Positions 18,450 to 28,452 of a stretch of DNA of 64,000 nt are shown here, one piece after another; positions within the stretch are counted from its first letter, which is position 1; every line of letters starts with the position of its first letter. The notes under the pieces are model-generated. The model was given only the letters and a program-made list of their open reading frames with translations. It did not search any database and had not been told where the DNA came from. Source of the DNA: Giardia muris. Taxonomy: Eukaryota > Fornicata > Diplomonadida > Hexamitidae. The stretch is from assembly GCA_006247105.1 (NCBI GenBank), contig CM016925.1, forward strand, positions 2,480,001 through 2,544,000. Reading direction: 5' to 3'. The position numbers were made by a program, and so were the translations under genes.

Positions 18450-21400
18450 GCCTCATCTCGGGCCCGAATGAGCTCACGAACCTTATCACTGGTCGCATAT
18501 TCAATGAGTGGCTTCTCATTCGCCTCTCTAAGCTTCCCCTCGATCGGGAGAAGTAAGGTGACAAGTTCGGAGCAGTCGCGCTCAATTGCCGCTATGAGCG
18601 CAGTATATCCCGTTGTAGTCTGTATACCGGCCTCAGAAGTGAATAAAGGCTTACTCGCCTCGACATGGCCCTGAGAAGCCGCGAGCATCAAGGCTGTCAC
18701 TCCGCGATCAGTCGTCATCCCAGCCTCCCGAGGAGCTAAGAGCTCAACGCAACCTGTATGTCCGTTGTACGCAGCAACCATCAGAGCAGACCATCCGTTC
18801 CGTGCCTGACGACGAGACTCATGCGCAAGAAGCATTTCGACAATATCGGTATGTCCAGCCTCAGCTGCGTAGTAAAGGGCGGTGCGGCCCTCAGGGTCAA
18901 GAAGCCCACCTTGCAGCTGCAACAAGCAGTAGCATGTGACGATGTCATTGTCACGGGCGGCGGTCATGAGCTCGGTTAGGCAATTATTAGTCCGCTTGAA
19001 GCGCGAGGTTGAAACGCCTTCAAGAGGAAGGAGGATGTTTGCAAGAGGGATGTTCCTCTTTCGTAGTGCAATGCTGAGAGCCGTCTCACCCTGGTGGTTC
19101 ACACCTCCGGCCTCCTGTCCCATCAGGAGGCGCGTACAGGGTATAGAGTTGGCCCTGGCCGCAAGCATGAGGGCTGTCTCCCCGAAGTTGTCTAAGAGAC
19201 CGGCACAGTCGCGCAGATGTTTCCAGACGCCAATAACGTCATCATTGAGGGCCGCAATGTGGAGGGGGGTGCGTCCATCGTTGTTGCGTTGTATATCGTG
19301 GAAAGAAGCGGGATCATTAAGATTATTAGCGTTGTTCATCATGACCCTTACGTTCCGATTGGCTAGTGTCTCTGTTCCAAAGTGGATTCGGCCCGACTCA
19401 GTTATCCCGTCACTAATCGCTCGCCTGTACTTAGCAAGAGCATCCTCAGGCCACATCGAGTCGGAGATAAGCATCGATGTGGTCATCCGACCTTTCAGAA
19501 TAGCTTGCCGAAGCAAGTCCATGCGGAGTTGCTCGTCGTCCGGCTCGACGTAGAGAAGAAGCTGCCACACGGAGACGATGTTATCGTCGTCAATAGCCGA
19601 TAAAAGGTCACGAATCAACTTGTGTCTATTACCAAGCTCAATGGTATTACGCGTCGCCATGGCACAGGGGTCCTTCTCCGCTAGCAGCAACGTTTTGTCA
19701 TATTGACGACTGCGAATCGCCACCTCCAATGCGGTGCTCCCCTCTTGGTTACGAGCCCGTGGAGATGTACTGTATTGACTAATGGTACCCGTTGCGGTCA
19801 CACTCCCTCGCTGAGCCGCAAGCATCAGAGCATTGTTCCCACCTTCTCCAAGAGTCTCGGTGTCATATGAAGCGATGATTCTGACGATTCCCTCAAGTCC
19901 AGCTTCAATGGCAATCATCAATGGTGTCTTATCTGCCCTGTTCTTAAACCTAGCCTCATATGGTGCGATGGCAGAAACAAGGGCAGGGTCTCCCTTGTAG
20001 ACAGCCATGTGAAGCGCTGTATTTCCATTCATATCGAAAAGTCCTCCTTCAAACTGTGCAAGCGTCCTACAGAGCTCCACGTTCCCTAAGTCGGTAGCAA
20101 TCATCAACGCGGTGCGTCCAGACCTATCCAATAGGCGGGCCTCGACCTTAGCAAGTGCGCGGACCGCTCGAGCCGCTCCAGCGCGCGTAGCCAGATGTAA
20201 TGCGGTATCTCCAGAAGGCATCCGAAGACATGCTTCATGTAGAGCTAAGATGTCAACTATCGTCTCGTTGTTGAGAACCGCCGCATGCATTAAGGCAGTC
20301 TTTCCTTCGTGGTCGGCCCGCCCCGTCTCAAGAGGTGCTAGAAGGATAACCATCTCAGCGATGCCGTAGGCAGCAGCATACATGAGCGCGGTATAGCCTC
20401 GGCTATCCGTCTTTCCAACCTCGTTACGAATGAGTTCTTGAGCCGTCATGAGTTGAAAGTTCTGGATGGCGATCATAAGTGATGTCTTACCCTCAGATGG
20501 TAAGAGAGATAGGGTATTTGGCCCGGTTGAGGTGGAAGATTCAGCGGGTTCAGTCGGCTCAATAGAGTCAATGGGCTCGGACACAGCAACACTGTCATCG
20601 CCTCCACTCTTCAATGAGGTGTCACGAGAACCAAGAGTGACAGGAATGGAGACATCTTTCTCGTCGATAGTGGCAAACCTATCGACGGTACTAATGGCAG
20701 TATCGGGCTTGGCGACGATGACATCTGTGACCTGAGAGGAGTTATTTGCAAAGGTACGAGATGCTGGTCGATCACGGGATAACACGTCAACCGTACGGGT
20801 CAATGCTGCTAAGCTTTGGGACTGTGCTTCGTTTTGCCTACAGAGGTCTGCAACGCGTTCCAGTGTGCCCTCCATCTTCGCACGGAGCTGGCTATTGTCA
20901 TGCTCAAGAGTAGCAATACGCTCCTTACTTGTCATTGGGCGTCCGTTCTGATCACGTGGGGCACAACGAGTCTGGCCAAAGCTGAGGAGTGCGGTTTGAC
21001 AGGCCGCGCGAGCAGCTACATTACCCTCTAACGAGGCAAGATGCTCTCTAATGAGGAGCGAGACCTGAGGATTAACACAAGTATGAGCCATCTCAAGCGA
21101 ACGCCTGAGGTGCGGGATAGAATACCTCCCGAAGAGGAGAAGAGACCGGACAACATCCACGTGGCCGGCCAGGACAGCATAGTCGAGGGCCGTCAAGCCG
21201 TTTGCATCGCTCTCCGGCCCATACCACTTAAGGAGGACGGAGCAGGCCTTTGCTGAACCCGCCTCCGCCGCTAACATCAATGGGGTACGACAATCACGCA
21301 GGATGATGGCCTGTTCTAGAGGGGCGAGAATCCGCACACACTCCTCGTTATCTCCCAGGGCTGCCAGCATGAGCGCTGTGTAGCCCTGTGGGGTGGCACA

Positions 21401-21580
21401 GCCGGACTCCGAGACGGCGAGTATGCGACACATCTCGTCGTCTCCGATGGCAGCGGCACGCATGAGCGCCGTGAGCCCCTCACTGTCGCGTTGGCCCTCG
21501 AAAACTGAGATTGCCGCCTTGACCGTGGCGTACTGGCCCGTAACGACGCCCTCGAACCACTCTTGCTTGGTTGCAAACAT
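18446..21580 (-). CDS. large ankyrin-repeat protein (protein 21.1 type)
   Basis: 1044 residues from the ATG at 21580 (MFATKQEWFEGV), preceded by GCCAAA. A frame extending to 21682 adds 34 residues with no support. About 20 ankyrin repeats occupy nearly the whole protein, with recurring TALMLAA, TALMYAA and TALMIAT helices. They are broken by a coiled-coil/Ser-Thr-rich spacer around residues 220-370 and a non-repeat spacer near 650-760. It has no kinase, RING or membrane segment and is thus of the ankyrin-only 21.1 type, presumed to be a protein-binding scaffold. The stop codon shares bases with the stop of the convergent OYE gene. Confidence 0.87.
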   Translation of the reverse strand: MFATKQEWFEGVVTGQYATVKAAISVFEGQRDSEGLTALMRAAAIGDDEMCRILAVSESGCATPQGYTALMLAALGDNEECVRILAPLEQAIILRDCRTPLMLAAEAGSAKACSVLLKWYGPESDANGLTALDYAVLAGHVDVVRSLLLFGRYSIPHLRRSLEMAHTCVNPQVSLLIREHLASLEGNVAARAACQTALLSFGQTRCAPRDQNGRPMTSKERIATLEHDNSQLRAKMEGTLERVADLCRQNEAQSQSLAALTRTVDVLSRDRPASRTFANNSSQVTDVIVAKPDTAISTVDRFATIDEKDVSIPVTLGSRDTSLKSGGDDSVAVSEPIDSIEPTEPAESSTSTGPNTLSLLPSEGKTSLMIAIQNFQLMTAQELIRNEVGKTDSRGYTALMYAAAYGIAEMVILLAPLETGRADHEGKTALMHAAVLNNETIVDILALHEACLRMPSGDTALHLATRAGAARAVRALAKVEARLLDRSGRTALMIATDLGNVELCRTLAQFEGGLFDMNGNTALHMAVYKGDPALVSAIAPYEARFKNRADKTPLMIAIEAGLEGIVRIIASYDTETLGEGGNNALMLAAQRGSVTATGTISQYSTSPRARNQEGSTALEVAIRSRQYDKTLLLAEKDPCAMATRNTIELGNRHKLIRDLLSAIDDDNIVSVWQLLLYVEPDDEQLRMDLLRQAILKGRMTTSMLISDSMWPEDALAKYRRAISDGITESGRIHFGTETLANRNVRVMMNNANNLNDPASFHDIQRNNDGRTPLHIAALNDDVIGVWKHLRDCAGLLDNFGETALMLAARANSIPCTRLLMGQEAGGVNHQGETALSIALRKRNIPLANILLPLEGVSTSRFKRTNNCLTELMTAARDNDIVTCYCLLQLQGGLLDPEGRTALYYAAEAGHTDIVEMLLAHESRRQARNGWSALMVAAYNGHTGCVELLAPREAGMTTDRGVTALMLAASQGHVEASKPLFTSEAGIQTTTGYTALIAAIERDCSELVTLLLPIEGKLREANEKPLIEYATSDKVRELIRARDEA

Positions 21581-21714
21581 TTTGGCACCCGCGAGTTTCA
21601 CGCCAAATTCATCGAGTAATGGGCTCAGGAGGATCCTTTCAGTCACTTCACGAAGGCACGCAACAGGGTAGTTGAATAACAACGATGGCGCGAATTTGCT
21701 TGGCGGCCATTAAA

Positions 21715-22719
21715 ATGTCATTAGGCGTACCCTTTTCTAGCGGGACCCGAATCACCGCCTTTGCAGACACGGCCAATACGCTCGAGATCCGTGTCCCCCA
21801 CATTGACCGCCCAAGCGGCCACCGGAACGATGACTTCACGTTCGACCGAATAGTGACGAACCGTCGCTCGGCCTCGGCCTCTGGCTCGAGTTTCGGGGCT
21901 CCACGCTACACGTACTCACAGGTCGGCCATCCCGAGACCTATGGGCTAGCTGGGGACTTCTTTAGCTTCGATCGGTCGAAGGCGCTAAGCGGGACTGGAA
22001 GTCGCCGTGCTTCGAGCGCCTCTCGTTCAATGGAACCGATGGCCCTTACCGCGGGGACTTCGAACATCATGAAGGAGTTGGGGAAGCATAGCTTCTATCC
22101 GCGTTCGTCAGACGTCGGCCTTCAAAACACCGGGATCAATGATCAACCCGGGACAAGAGTCTTTGGGAAACTTTCTGAGCTTTGCTTTACACGCCCTCGC
22201 CAGCTTATCGGTGTTATCCAAACTCCTGTCCGCCCAGGTCCAACCTGGACCGCACGCCCGTCGGATCTGCCTAAGCTTGACGCTCACCTTCCGCTCGTCA
22301 CGGAGGATCTTGAGAGGCGTGAGCGCGCGAAGAATAATCATGGGAGGCTTTATTGTAGCGATATCATCGCTCCGAATACGTCTGTCCCCGCCAGCGTCGG
22401 CCACCCGGTCGTCCCCCTGGTCACAAGATATACGACACCGCGCAGTTCTCTAAGTGGCAAGTTGCGTGCCGCGTCCGCAGGGCGCGCACTCGCGTCTCTT
22501 GGCGCAATGAGCGTCTCAAGCGCTACAAGCGTCTCTGGGACTTCTCTTTACCAGCCCGTGTCCTCCCGTCCCATTGGGATCACTGCTGGCTCCCTCGTGA
22601 AGAGTAGTATGACCGCATCGCGCAACGGCGGGTCTCCATCAGTCAGTACCGCACCCGGGACCATGCGTATCAGCAGTGACTTCGGAACGGCGAAGTACGG
22701 GAACTCTTCGTTCCATTGA
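21715..22719 (+). CDS. hypothetical protein, tandem paralogue A
   Basis: 334 residues from the ATG at 21715 in context TTAAAATG; the frame opens 30 bp earlier but lacks that context. The protein is rich in Ser, Arg, Thr, Gly and Pro, basic and probably extended. It contains GHPETYGLAGDFFSFDRS, matching GRPDTYGLAPDFF in the following gene, so the two are tandem paralogues. No cysteine motif, signal peptide or membrane segment is seen. Family unknown. The divergent neighbour is the large ankyrin gene, 134 bp away. Confidence 0.7.
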   Translation: MSLGVPFSSGTRITAFADTANTLEIRVPHIDRPSGHRNDDFTFDRIVTNRRSASASGSSFGAPRYTYSQVGHPETYGLAGDFFSFDRSKALSGTGSRRASSASRSMEPMALTAGTSNIMKELGKHSFYPRSSDVGLQNTGINDQPGTRVFGKLSELCFTRPRQLIGVIQTPVRPGPTWTARPSDLPKLDAHLPLVTEDLERRERAKNNHGRLYCSDIIAPNTSVPASVGHPVVPLVTRYTTPRSSLSGKLRAASAGRALASLGAMSVSSATSVSGTSLYQPVSSRPIGITAGSLVKSSMTASRNGGSPSVSTAPGTMRISSDFGTAKYGNSSFH

Positions 22720-22789
22720 GCGCCCAGATAGAGTAAACCGGGCAATCCTTAGATCTATTTGGCGCCTCCGCGAAACCACATGGATTAAA

Positions 22790-23920
22790 ATGCAAATACC
22801 CTTCCGCAACTCTGGGGTTTCGAGCTCGACGGCTCCCACGTTCGACGAGGCACGCCAGCCGCTCGACCCGGCGATGGTTACGTGCGGAACGAGCTTCAAT
22901 CGGCACACTCACACCGCCCCTTCACTCGGATCTGCGCCCTCCCAGGAGCGTCGACACACGAGCATGATTGGACGTCCTGACACCTATGGTCTGGCGCCAG
23001 ATTTTTTTACCAGTTGCCGTCGTGCCCCAGACACGACGGCGCTCGCACAAGAACCCTTCACTGAGGCTAGCTTCTATAAGCCAATATCTCGCGGGGGACG
23101 CTCCCAGTCCCCTAGTGCCATCGTCCAGCCTGGAGGTTCTGGCTTCTCGTATGGCTGGTTGAAAACCCGTGATAACACTAAGTGCGATCGTGGGCTCGGA
23201 AAGGGTCTCGCAGTCTCCGCCTCGCTCTATCGGGACAATGGGTTCGGCGATAGGCCTCTTGGGCGCTCTCTTTCGACACAGAACAAGACGCGTTATCAGG
23301 GTGGGCTCAATGGGGATCTCGGCCTTAGTCCCTCCACCACAAATAGGAGTTTAACCCGTCCATCGTCGCACCGTATGGACGTCCCCACGCAGCGTTCCAT
23401 TCGTGCATCCTCCTCGGGGTACGACGACATTCGCTGTAGGACTTGCCAAGAGCATGCTCCATCTGGCTATGGCTGTGAGTACGCTCATGGAGTCGCCCAA
23501 ACCTACCTTGACAACATGAACCCGAAGTACCGCGACGCGAAACTTAGTCTCACGGCCTCTCTCGCTTCTCGTGGGGCTCTTCTCCGTGGGACCGCGGCAG
23601 ATGCATGCCCTCATTGCCACGTCACTCATTACAAGCCTTCAGAGGAATGCAAGGCGTTTTTCGACCGTGCTAGCAGTCGCCGCGCCTTGGACCACAATAA
23701 CCACTGGGTCCGTCCCATCTCTCCGCGTGCCGGGCCATCACTTGCGCAGTATAGCCGTTTCGCAAGTAGCATGAGGGCGCCTGGGGCAGAGTACACGTCC
23801 CCATCTCTACGTTCTGCGTACCAGCCTGACATCAGGTCGTACTCCTCGGCAATCGGGAGCTTCGTCCCAGCAGGTGCCCACAGCAGCTTGACCTCTCGAG
23901 GAATGTTTGGGTACAACTGA
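22790..23920 (+). CDS. hypothetical Cys-motif protein, tandem paralogue B
   Basis: 376 residues from the ATG at 22790, again in a TTAAAATG context, 70 bp after paralogue A; the frame upstream to 22676 would overlap A. The N-terminal 300 residues are basic and Ser/Arg/Gly-rich and contain GRPDTYGLAPDFF, shared with A. The last third adds two Cys/His clusters, CRTCQEHAPSGYGCEYAHG and CPHCHVTHYKPSEEC, separated by a helical stretch. They could bind a metal as a zinc knuckle pair. Paralogue A has no equivalent. Function unknown. Confidence 0.72.
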   Translation: MQIPFRNSGVSSSTAPTFDEARQPLDPAMVTCGTSFNRHTHTAPSLGSAPSQERRHTSMIGRPDTYGLAPDFFTSCRRAPDTTALAQEPFTEASFYKPISRGGRSQSPSAIVQPGGSGFSYGWLKTRDNTKCDRGLGKGLAVSASLYRDNGFGDRPLGRSLSTQNKTRYQGGLNGDLGLSPSTTNRSLTRPSSHRMDVPTQRSIRASSSGYDDIRCRTCQEHAPSGYGCEYAHGVAQTYLDNMNPKYRDAKLSLTASLASRGALLRGTAADACPHCHVTHYKPSEECKAFFDRASSRRALDHNNHWVRPISPRAGPSLAQYSRFASSMRAPGAEYTSPSLRSAYQPDIRSYSSAIGSFVPAGAHSSLTSRGMFGYN

Positions 23921-23943
23921 CCTCACTAGTAAACGGCCGGTAC

Positions 23944-24016
23944 GCACCCGTAGCGCAATGGAGAGCGCGTCGGACTTCGGATCCGAAGGTTGCCGGTTCG
24001 AGTCCGGTCGGGTGTA
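23944..24016 (+). tRNA. tRNA-Arg (TCG)
   Basis: 73-nt cloverleaf. The acceptor stem is GCACCCG/CGGGTGT with a first G-T pair and discriminator A. The anticodon arm TCGGA-CTTCGGA-TCCGA is perfect and gives anticodon TCG. The T arm is GCCGG-TTCGAGT-CCGGT. There is no intron and no encoded CCA. It ends 24 bp before the next protein start. Confidence 0.93.
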
Positions 24017-24040
24017 CATTTGGCCAGTCTGGACAAAAAG

Positions 24041-25678
24041 ATGGTCCTCTGGCTTATCGGCCTGCTTTTGGGCGAGCTGGTCCAGCACTGCGTGCGTTAT
24101 CACGATGGTGGATATACCGTTGAGGTGGTAACGGATAAGCCTGACTCGGGTTGTGTCGTGATTACTACCTCGGATACGTCTCTTGCAGAGACGGGTTGGA
24201 TGCATTTCAATGCGACTACGAACGGGGACTATGCCAACACGATTCAGATGCGAGCTGTTGGCTTTGCTGAGGGTTATCTCTTCCATGAGAGCCTCCACAA
24301 CCACTTTATGAACATGAAGGACTGGTATCTCAAGTCCTACCTACATGCGGATAAGTATCCTCCAGAACTTGAGAAATACATGCAGGAAAACCTCGATTGG
24401 ACTCGAGAGGCCGCGTATGAGTTTGGGACTGATGACTCTTTCTGGCGTCACGTGGGATATACATTGGATCACTTCGATGGTGTGGTTAGTGGCTATGGTG
24501 CGGCTGCGGAGAAGGATAAGGAGCTTTCGGAGCTTGAGCTATGGATTTACTTCTCTAGTGGTGATTTATTAGACATTGCTAGTTTTATTACCCCGGAGCT
24601 AGTCCCGAAATATGAAGAAATGACCCCAGAGGAGCGTCAGGACTATGCCCTCCTTCGTAGCAGGTGCAGTGGTCTAGTCCGTGTGACAGATCGACATCTC
24701 TTCGTCGGCCATACTGCCTGGTTCTTTTATGGAGCAATGACGCGTGTCTTCAAGGAGTATACGTTAAATCTGGATGATTCGAGCCTCGCCGCGACGACGT
24801 TTACTTTTAGCTCATATCCGGGTTTCTCATACTCCTTTGATGACTGGATCTCGACGAGCGCGGGACTCATCATCACGGAGACGACCGCGAACGTCTTTGA
24901 CACGACCCTTTATGACCATTGTAAGCCCCAGTCCGTCTTCGCGTGGGTTCGTTCTCAGGTCGCTTCTAGGATGGCAAGTACCGGGCTGCAATGGCAGACG
25001 ATTTATCAGAGATATAACTCCGGGACGTACAACAACCAGTGGCTCGTGGTTGACCTCAAGGTATTTGACAGGTACGGAACGGATGCTTCTAGAGATCTTT
25101 TGTGGGTTTCGGAGCAGATGCCAGGTCGGGTCGTCATTGATGATGCGACGGAAACGCTGAGGAACAACGGGAACTATTACGGTTCGTATAACATACCGTC
25201 CTACTATGAGCTCTGGGTCGCTGCTGGATACCCCGATGTCGCCGCCAACGACTCCACCCTTGACTATGAAAAGGCACCGCGCTCGCATATCTTTGCTCGT
25301 GATGCCCCCTCTATTGACGACGTTGAGGCAATGAAGGCGATGATGCGTTATAACAGATGGACGACAGATCCTCTCTCCATAGCCGAGGGTCAACAGTCTC
25401 CTGATCCTAGTAATGCAATCGCTTCCAGGTATGACATGCGCACAGACCCGGAGCGCGCAAAGGCCTTTGGGGGAATCGACTCGAAGGTCGCTGATTATAA
25501 TAGGTATACGGGAGCTCTCACGGCGCATATCATCTCAGGACCGACCGCGGACGATCAAGAGGCTTGGGACTTCACCAAGTCCAAGCTTTTCTGCCCTCGT
25601 AGAGGTCTCATTGATGGCCCATATCGTCATGACTGGCAAGAGTTCTCGATGCCTGCCGACTGGATGTACGATCCTTGA
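24041..25678 (+). CDS. phospholipase B-like secreted/lysosomal hydrolase (PLBD/laminin A family)
   Basis: 545 residues from the ATG at 24041 (CAAAAAGATGG); a longer frame to 23990 would start inside the tRNA. The N-terminus MVLWLIGLLLGELVQHC looks like a cleaved signal peptide, so the product should enter the secretory/endolysosomal route. Family landmarks are AEGYLFHESLHNHF, the RCSGLVRV strand whose Cys is the expected N-terminal nucleophile of this Ntn-hydrolase family, HTAWFFYGAMTRVFK, DWISTSAGLIITETT and QSVFAWVRSQVASRMA. The proenzyme is normally cleaved just before that Cys. The likely reaction is removal of fatty acyl chains from phospholipids or N-acyl amides. Confidence 0.88.
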   Translation: MVLWLIGLLLGELVQHCVRYHDGGYTVEVVTDKPDSGCVVITTSDTSLAETGWMHFNATTNGDYANTIQMRAVGFAEGYLFHESLHNHFMNMKDWYLKSYLHADKYPPELEKYMQENLDWTREAAYEFGTDDSFWRHVGYTLDHFDGVVSGYGAAAEKDKELSELELWIYFSSGDLLDIASFITPELVPKYEEMTPEERQDYALLRSRCSGLVRVTDRHLFVGHTAWFFYGAMTRVFKEYTLNLDDSSLAATTFTFSSYPGFSYSFDDWISTSAGLIITETTANVFDTTLYDHCKPQSVFAWVRSQVASRMASTGLQWQTIYQRYNSGTYNNQWLVVDLKVFDRYGTDASRDLLWVSEQMPGRVVIDDATETLRNNGNYYGSYNIPSYYELWVAAGYPDVAANDSTLDYEKAPRSHIFARDAPSIDDVEAMKAMMRYNRWTTDPLSIAEGQQSPDPSNAIASRYDMRTDPERAKAFGGIDSKVADYNRYTGALTAHIISGPTADDQEAWDFTKSKLFCPRRGLIDGPYRHDWQEFSMPADWMYDP

Positions 25679-25699
25679 AGTGTAAAGCAAAACAAAAAT

Positions 25700-26641
25700 A
25701 TGCAGAATCGACGAGGTACGGCGCCTGACGCGGGCTTTGGGTCGGCACAGGTGCAACTACAGGACCCCGCCCCGTCCTTATATCGGGGTGGCAACCCCAT
25801 GAACGATCCCCGTGTCGCTAAGGGTAACACCTGGGCGCGTGATAGCGCTACACTTGACACTCAGTCGATGAATGCCCGCATGACGGCTCGCAACCGGATG
25901 AAACTACTGCAGGCGAATTCGCGCATGGGAGTTGGAGAACTGATGAGCACCATCCCTGAAAAGCCCTCACTCCCCTCAATCCCCATTCAAACAGCCCCCT
26001 ATCTTGAGGCGTATCCAGATAAGATCGAGGAAGTTGGCGCGTTCACGCAGACAGACCCGATGCTTGAGGTCCGGGAACCCGCCCCATACGTCCCTCCACC
26101 GGAAGGAACAGACGTTGCGACGCAGATCGAGGAAGGAGACCTTTTCGACTTCGATCGGGAGGTCCAACCGATTCTCGACGTTCTTATAGGGTCTGTTTTA
26201 CAACAGGCAATGCGCGAGTACGCCGATGAGGAGGAGCTGCGCCTGATCCGCGTCGCACGCGACAAAGCGCGCCAGAGGCGTGCTGCAGAGCTCCAGGAGG
26301 TCCGCAGACTTGAGGAGGCGGAACGCCGCCGTCGGGCAGAGGTTGTCAAGCGGCAGATGGAGGACCTTCGCCGCAAGGAAATGGAGGAAAGCATCGCTCG
26401 GAAGATGGCAGCTCAGACGTTCGCGGCCGCATACGCAGCGGAGCTGGAGCAGGACGCCATTGACGCCATTGAGACCCGTGGAGGCTTCATCTCCCCATTA
26501 GAGGCCGCAGTCACGGGTAGCTTTGTTCCCACGATTATCACAACCTCAATCGCAAAGGCCAAGGCGCGTAACCGCATCCATCGTATCCTCCGTAGCATCA
26601 TTGAGGAGGCCGTGAAGGTAGGATTAGAGCTCGAGAAGTGA
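25700..26641 (+). CDS. RSP3: radial spoke protein 3 (RSP3/RSPH3)
   Basis: 313 residues from an ATG after ACAAAAAT. The conserved RSP3 block is clear: FTQTDPMLEV, then GTDVATQIEEGDLFDFDREVQPILDVLIG split across residues 115-165, followed by a long Arg/Glu-rich helix (residues 170-250) and a C-terminal helical tail. RSP3 is the spoke-stalk scaffold that anchors radial spokes to axonemal doublets and in other species binds PKA through an amphipathic helix. It is shorter than the algal and animal proteins. The neighbouring convergent gene ends 28 bp away. Confidence 0.9.
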   Translation: MQNRRGTAPDAGFGSAQVQLQDPAPSLYRGGNPMNDPRVAKGNTWARDSATLDTQSMNARMTARNRMKLLQANSRMGVGELMSTIPEKPSLPSIPIQTAPYLEAYPDKIEEVGAFTQTDPMLEVREPAPYVPPPEGTDVATQIEEGDLFDFDREVQPILDVLIGSVLQQAMREYADEEELRLIRVARDKARQRRAAELQEVRRLEEAERRRRAEVVKRQMEDLRRKEMEESIARKMAAQTFAAAYAAELEQDAIDAIETRGGFISPLEAAVTGSFVPTIITTSIAKAKARNRIHRILRSIIEEAVKVGLELEK

Positions 26642-26669
26642 AGATGGAGCGACTTCCCCCTGTCCTTAT

Positions 26670-28361
26670 TTATGTGCCCGCCGACATGAACGCTTGCTGG
26701 TCTTGGCCTTGGCCCTGGCTCTGCGAAGGAGCTGAGGAGTCTAAGGAAGCCGAGTCGGTTGACGTCTTAAGCTGTTGAAGCCCAATGATAGGACTTACGA
26801 TCTCGCCGTCTACTGTGTCCCGAAGCTCCTGCGATGTGATTCCAGAGGCGCGCTTCGTGTCTAGAAACATGACATTTGCGACGCGTGGGAGATGTCCCTT
26901 CCCGAAAGAAGTTGTCTCCTCTTGTTCCTCAAGTTCCTCAAGAGCCGCCAAGTTTGTTGAGAGCAAGTCGAGGGAGACTAAAGACCGTTCTGGTCCTTGC
27001 TTTATCTCCTGTTCTGGTTCCGGCGTTGAGTGTTCTATCTCAAGATGGGTAACTGGATGGTCGAGTTCTGTCAGGAAGACGTCAGGGTTGACGATGGCCT
27101 CGCGAGTATTCGGCCTATTTGATGGAGTTTCTGAACTGGCTTCCATCTCCCGTTGTAGCTTATATTTGTATCCGGAAATGATACCTTCAATCTGTGCCGC
27201 CTCCAGCATTTGGTCCTTGCTTTTGAACAATCGAGGGAGGTGTCGAATTAATCTATTAGACATCACGTCATCTGTGCGTAAGGCATGGACCTTAGTCTTA
27301 TTATACTTAGACCCTGTGATTCCAACCCGTTCCGCATCGACGATGGAGAACATATCCCTCCGAAAAGTGTGCTCGCCAGTATAATAGGAGTTGGTTCCCA
27401 GGTATTCCTTGAGGGCGGCATTGTAAAGCCGACGGTACGTCGTCTGTGTCACTGCCCGAAGCTTTATCTGCTCACTATGGAATTCTTTCACCCGCCGCTC
27501 GAGGTCCAATAAGCGCGAATAAGTCTGTTCATCAAAATACTCCGGTAGGATTGGTGGCCCACGCTGTTGTTCCGTCTCCATGTCTTCGGGGATGAAGACG
27601 GAGAAATCCGAGGTTATCGGGGTTTCCTCGATCGCCTTGAGGGATAATGGCTGATCCTTTCCCTCTCCATTACTAACTTCTATGGGAATGCTTTGCCCAA
27701 GGGCTCGAATGCGCGAGTCACGTTCGGTTTCCACAAGGTTCTTCCGTGGATATTGTATCCGTGGCTTCTCAGCCATTTTCCCCATGAACCGGAGAACTCC
27801 GGCGTGTTGTAACTTCTCGGATAAAGTATTATTGGTTGGGCTAGCGGTCGTATTCGGCATCTGTTGGATGTCTGTAAGAATGCGTCGACAGGTATAATCC
27901 TCTACATGTTCCCCTAACTTATGAGTGGGTTCAATGGTGAAGGCACAGGAACGTGTTCCTTGCTTCAACTGAATCCTATCAAGATCATGTTGAGTCATCT
28001 CTTCTGTGGCAAGCCCTGCTGGTACGTATACCTGGGAACGGTAGATTCTTCCGGGACAGAAGGCACTTGTTAGATTCAGGGGAATGTCAGGCGGTGGAAG
28101 AGTATTTGCGCCAAGAGTTGGTTGTATCATCCGTTCCACTAAGTCAGGTGTATCGCGCGTATTGCGCTTGACGGCAGAGTGAAGAATCTGTTCTAAAGGA
28201 CTTGGTGGATGATTTGACAAAAGACGGGTGCTTGACCCCTTCGTAGGCCTAGTGACTACTAGCCGGCTATCGCCCCCCTTGCGTTCCCTCTCTAGGCAAT
28301 GGGATCCATTGAGCGTACTCCCTTGTAGGGGATTCACAATACTAGTCTGCAACCGAGGCAT
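26670..28361 (-). CDS. hypothetical protein
   Basis: 563 residues from the ATG at 28361 (MPRLQTS, after CAAATTCAA). The open frame continues to 28532, but that would overlap the V-ATPase F gene, so the shorter start is used. The protein is polar. Around residues 290-420 a Tyr/Arg-rich helical region (LLDLERRVKEFHSEQIK; TTYRRLYNAALKEYLG) may form a short coiled coil. The C-terminus is low complexity with a QSQGQGQDQQ stretch. No known domain is recognised. It has 90 bp to the divergent V-ATPase gene. Confidence 0.7.
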   Translation of the reverse strand: MPRLQTSIVNPLQGSTLNGSHCLERERKGGDSRLVVTRPTKGSSTRLLSNHPPSPLEQILHSAVKRNTRDTPDLVERMIQPTLGANTLPPPDIPLNLTSAFCPGRIYRSQVYVPAGLATEEMTQHDLDRIQLKQGTRSCAFTIEPTHKLGEHVEDYTCRRILTDIQQMPNTTASPTNNTLSEKLQHAGVLRFMGKMAEKPRIQYPRKNLVETERDSRIRALGQSIPIEVSNGEGKDQPLSLKAIEETPITSDFSVFIPEDMETEQQRGPPILPEYFDEQTYSRLLDLERRVKEFHSEQIKLRAVTQTTYRRLYNAALKEYLGTNSYYTGEHTFRRDMFSIVDAERVGITGSKYNKTKVHALRTDDVMSNRLIRHLPRLFKSKDQMLEAAQIEGIISGYKYKLQREMEASSETPSNRPNTREAIVNPDVFLTELDHPVTHLEIEHSTPEPEQEIKQGPERSLVSLDLLSTNLAALEELEEQEETTSFGKGHLPRVANVMFLDTKRASGITSQELRDTVDGEIVSPIIGLQQLKTSTDSASLDSSAPSQSQGQGQDQQAFMSAGT

Positions 28362-28452
28362 TTGAATTTGCTTGGTCCTAGTCTCAGTTTCTCTTATAAC
28401 ATAGTAGTCGTGGTCGTAGGGACACGTAGGGACTGAATCCTCGTCAAAAACA

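Noticed and set aside
18936..19553. 205-codon open frame on + strand
   Set aside because: Antisense to the ankyrin gene 18446-21580; Arg/Ser-rich shadow of ankyrin repeats.
23990..24040. N-terminal extension of the phospholipase gene
   Set aside because: It begins inside the tRNA-Arg gene; the ATG at 24041 has the CAAAAAGATG context and starts a signal peptide.
24827..25528. 233-codon open frame on - strand
   Set aside because: Antisense to the phospholipase B-like gene, with no domain and no start context.
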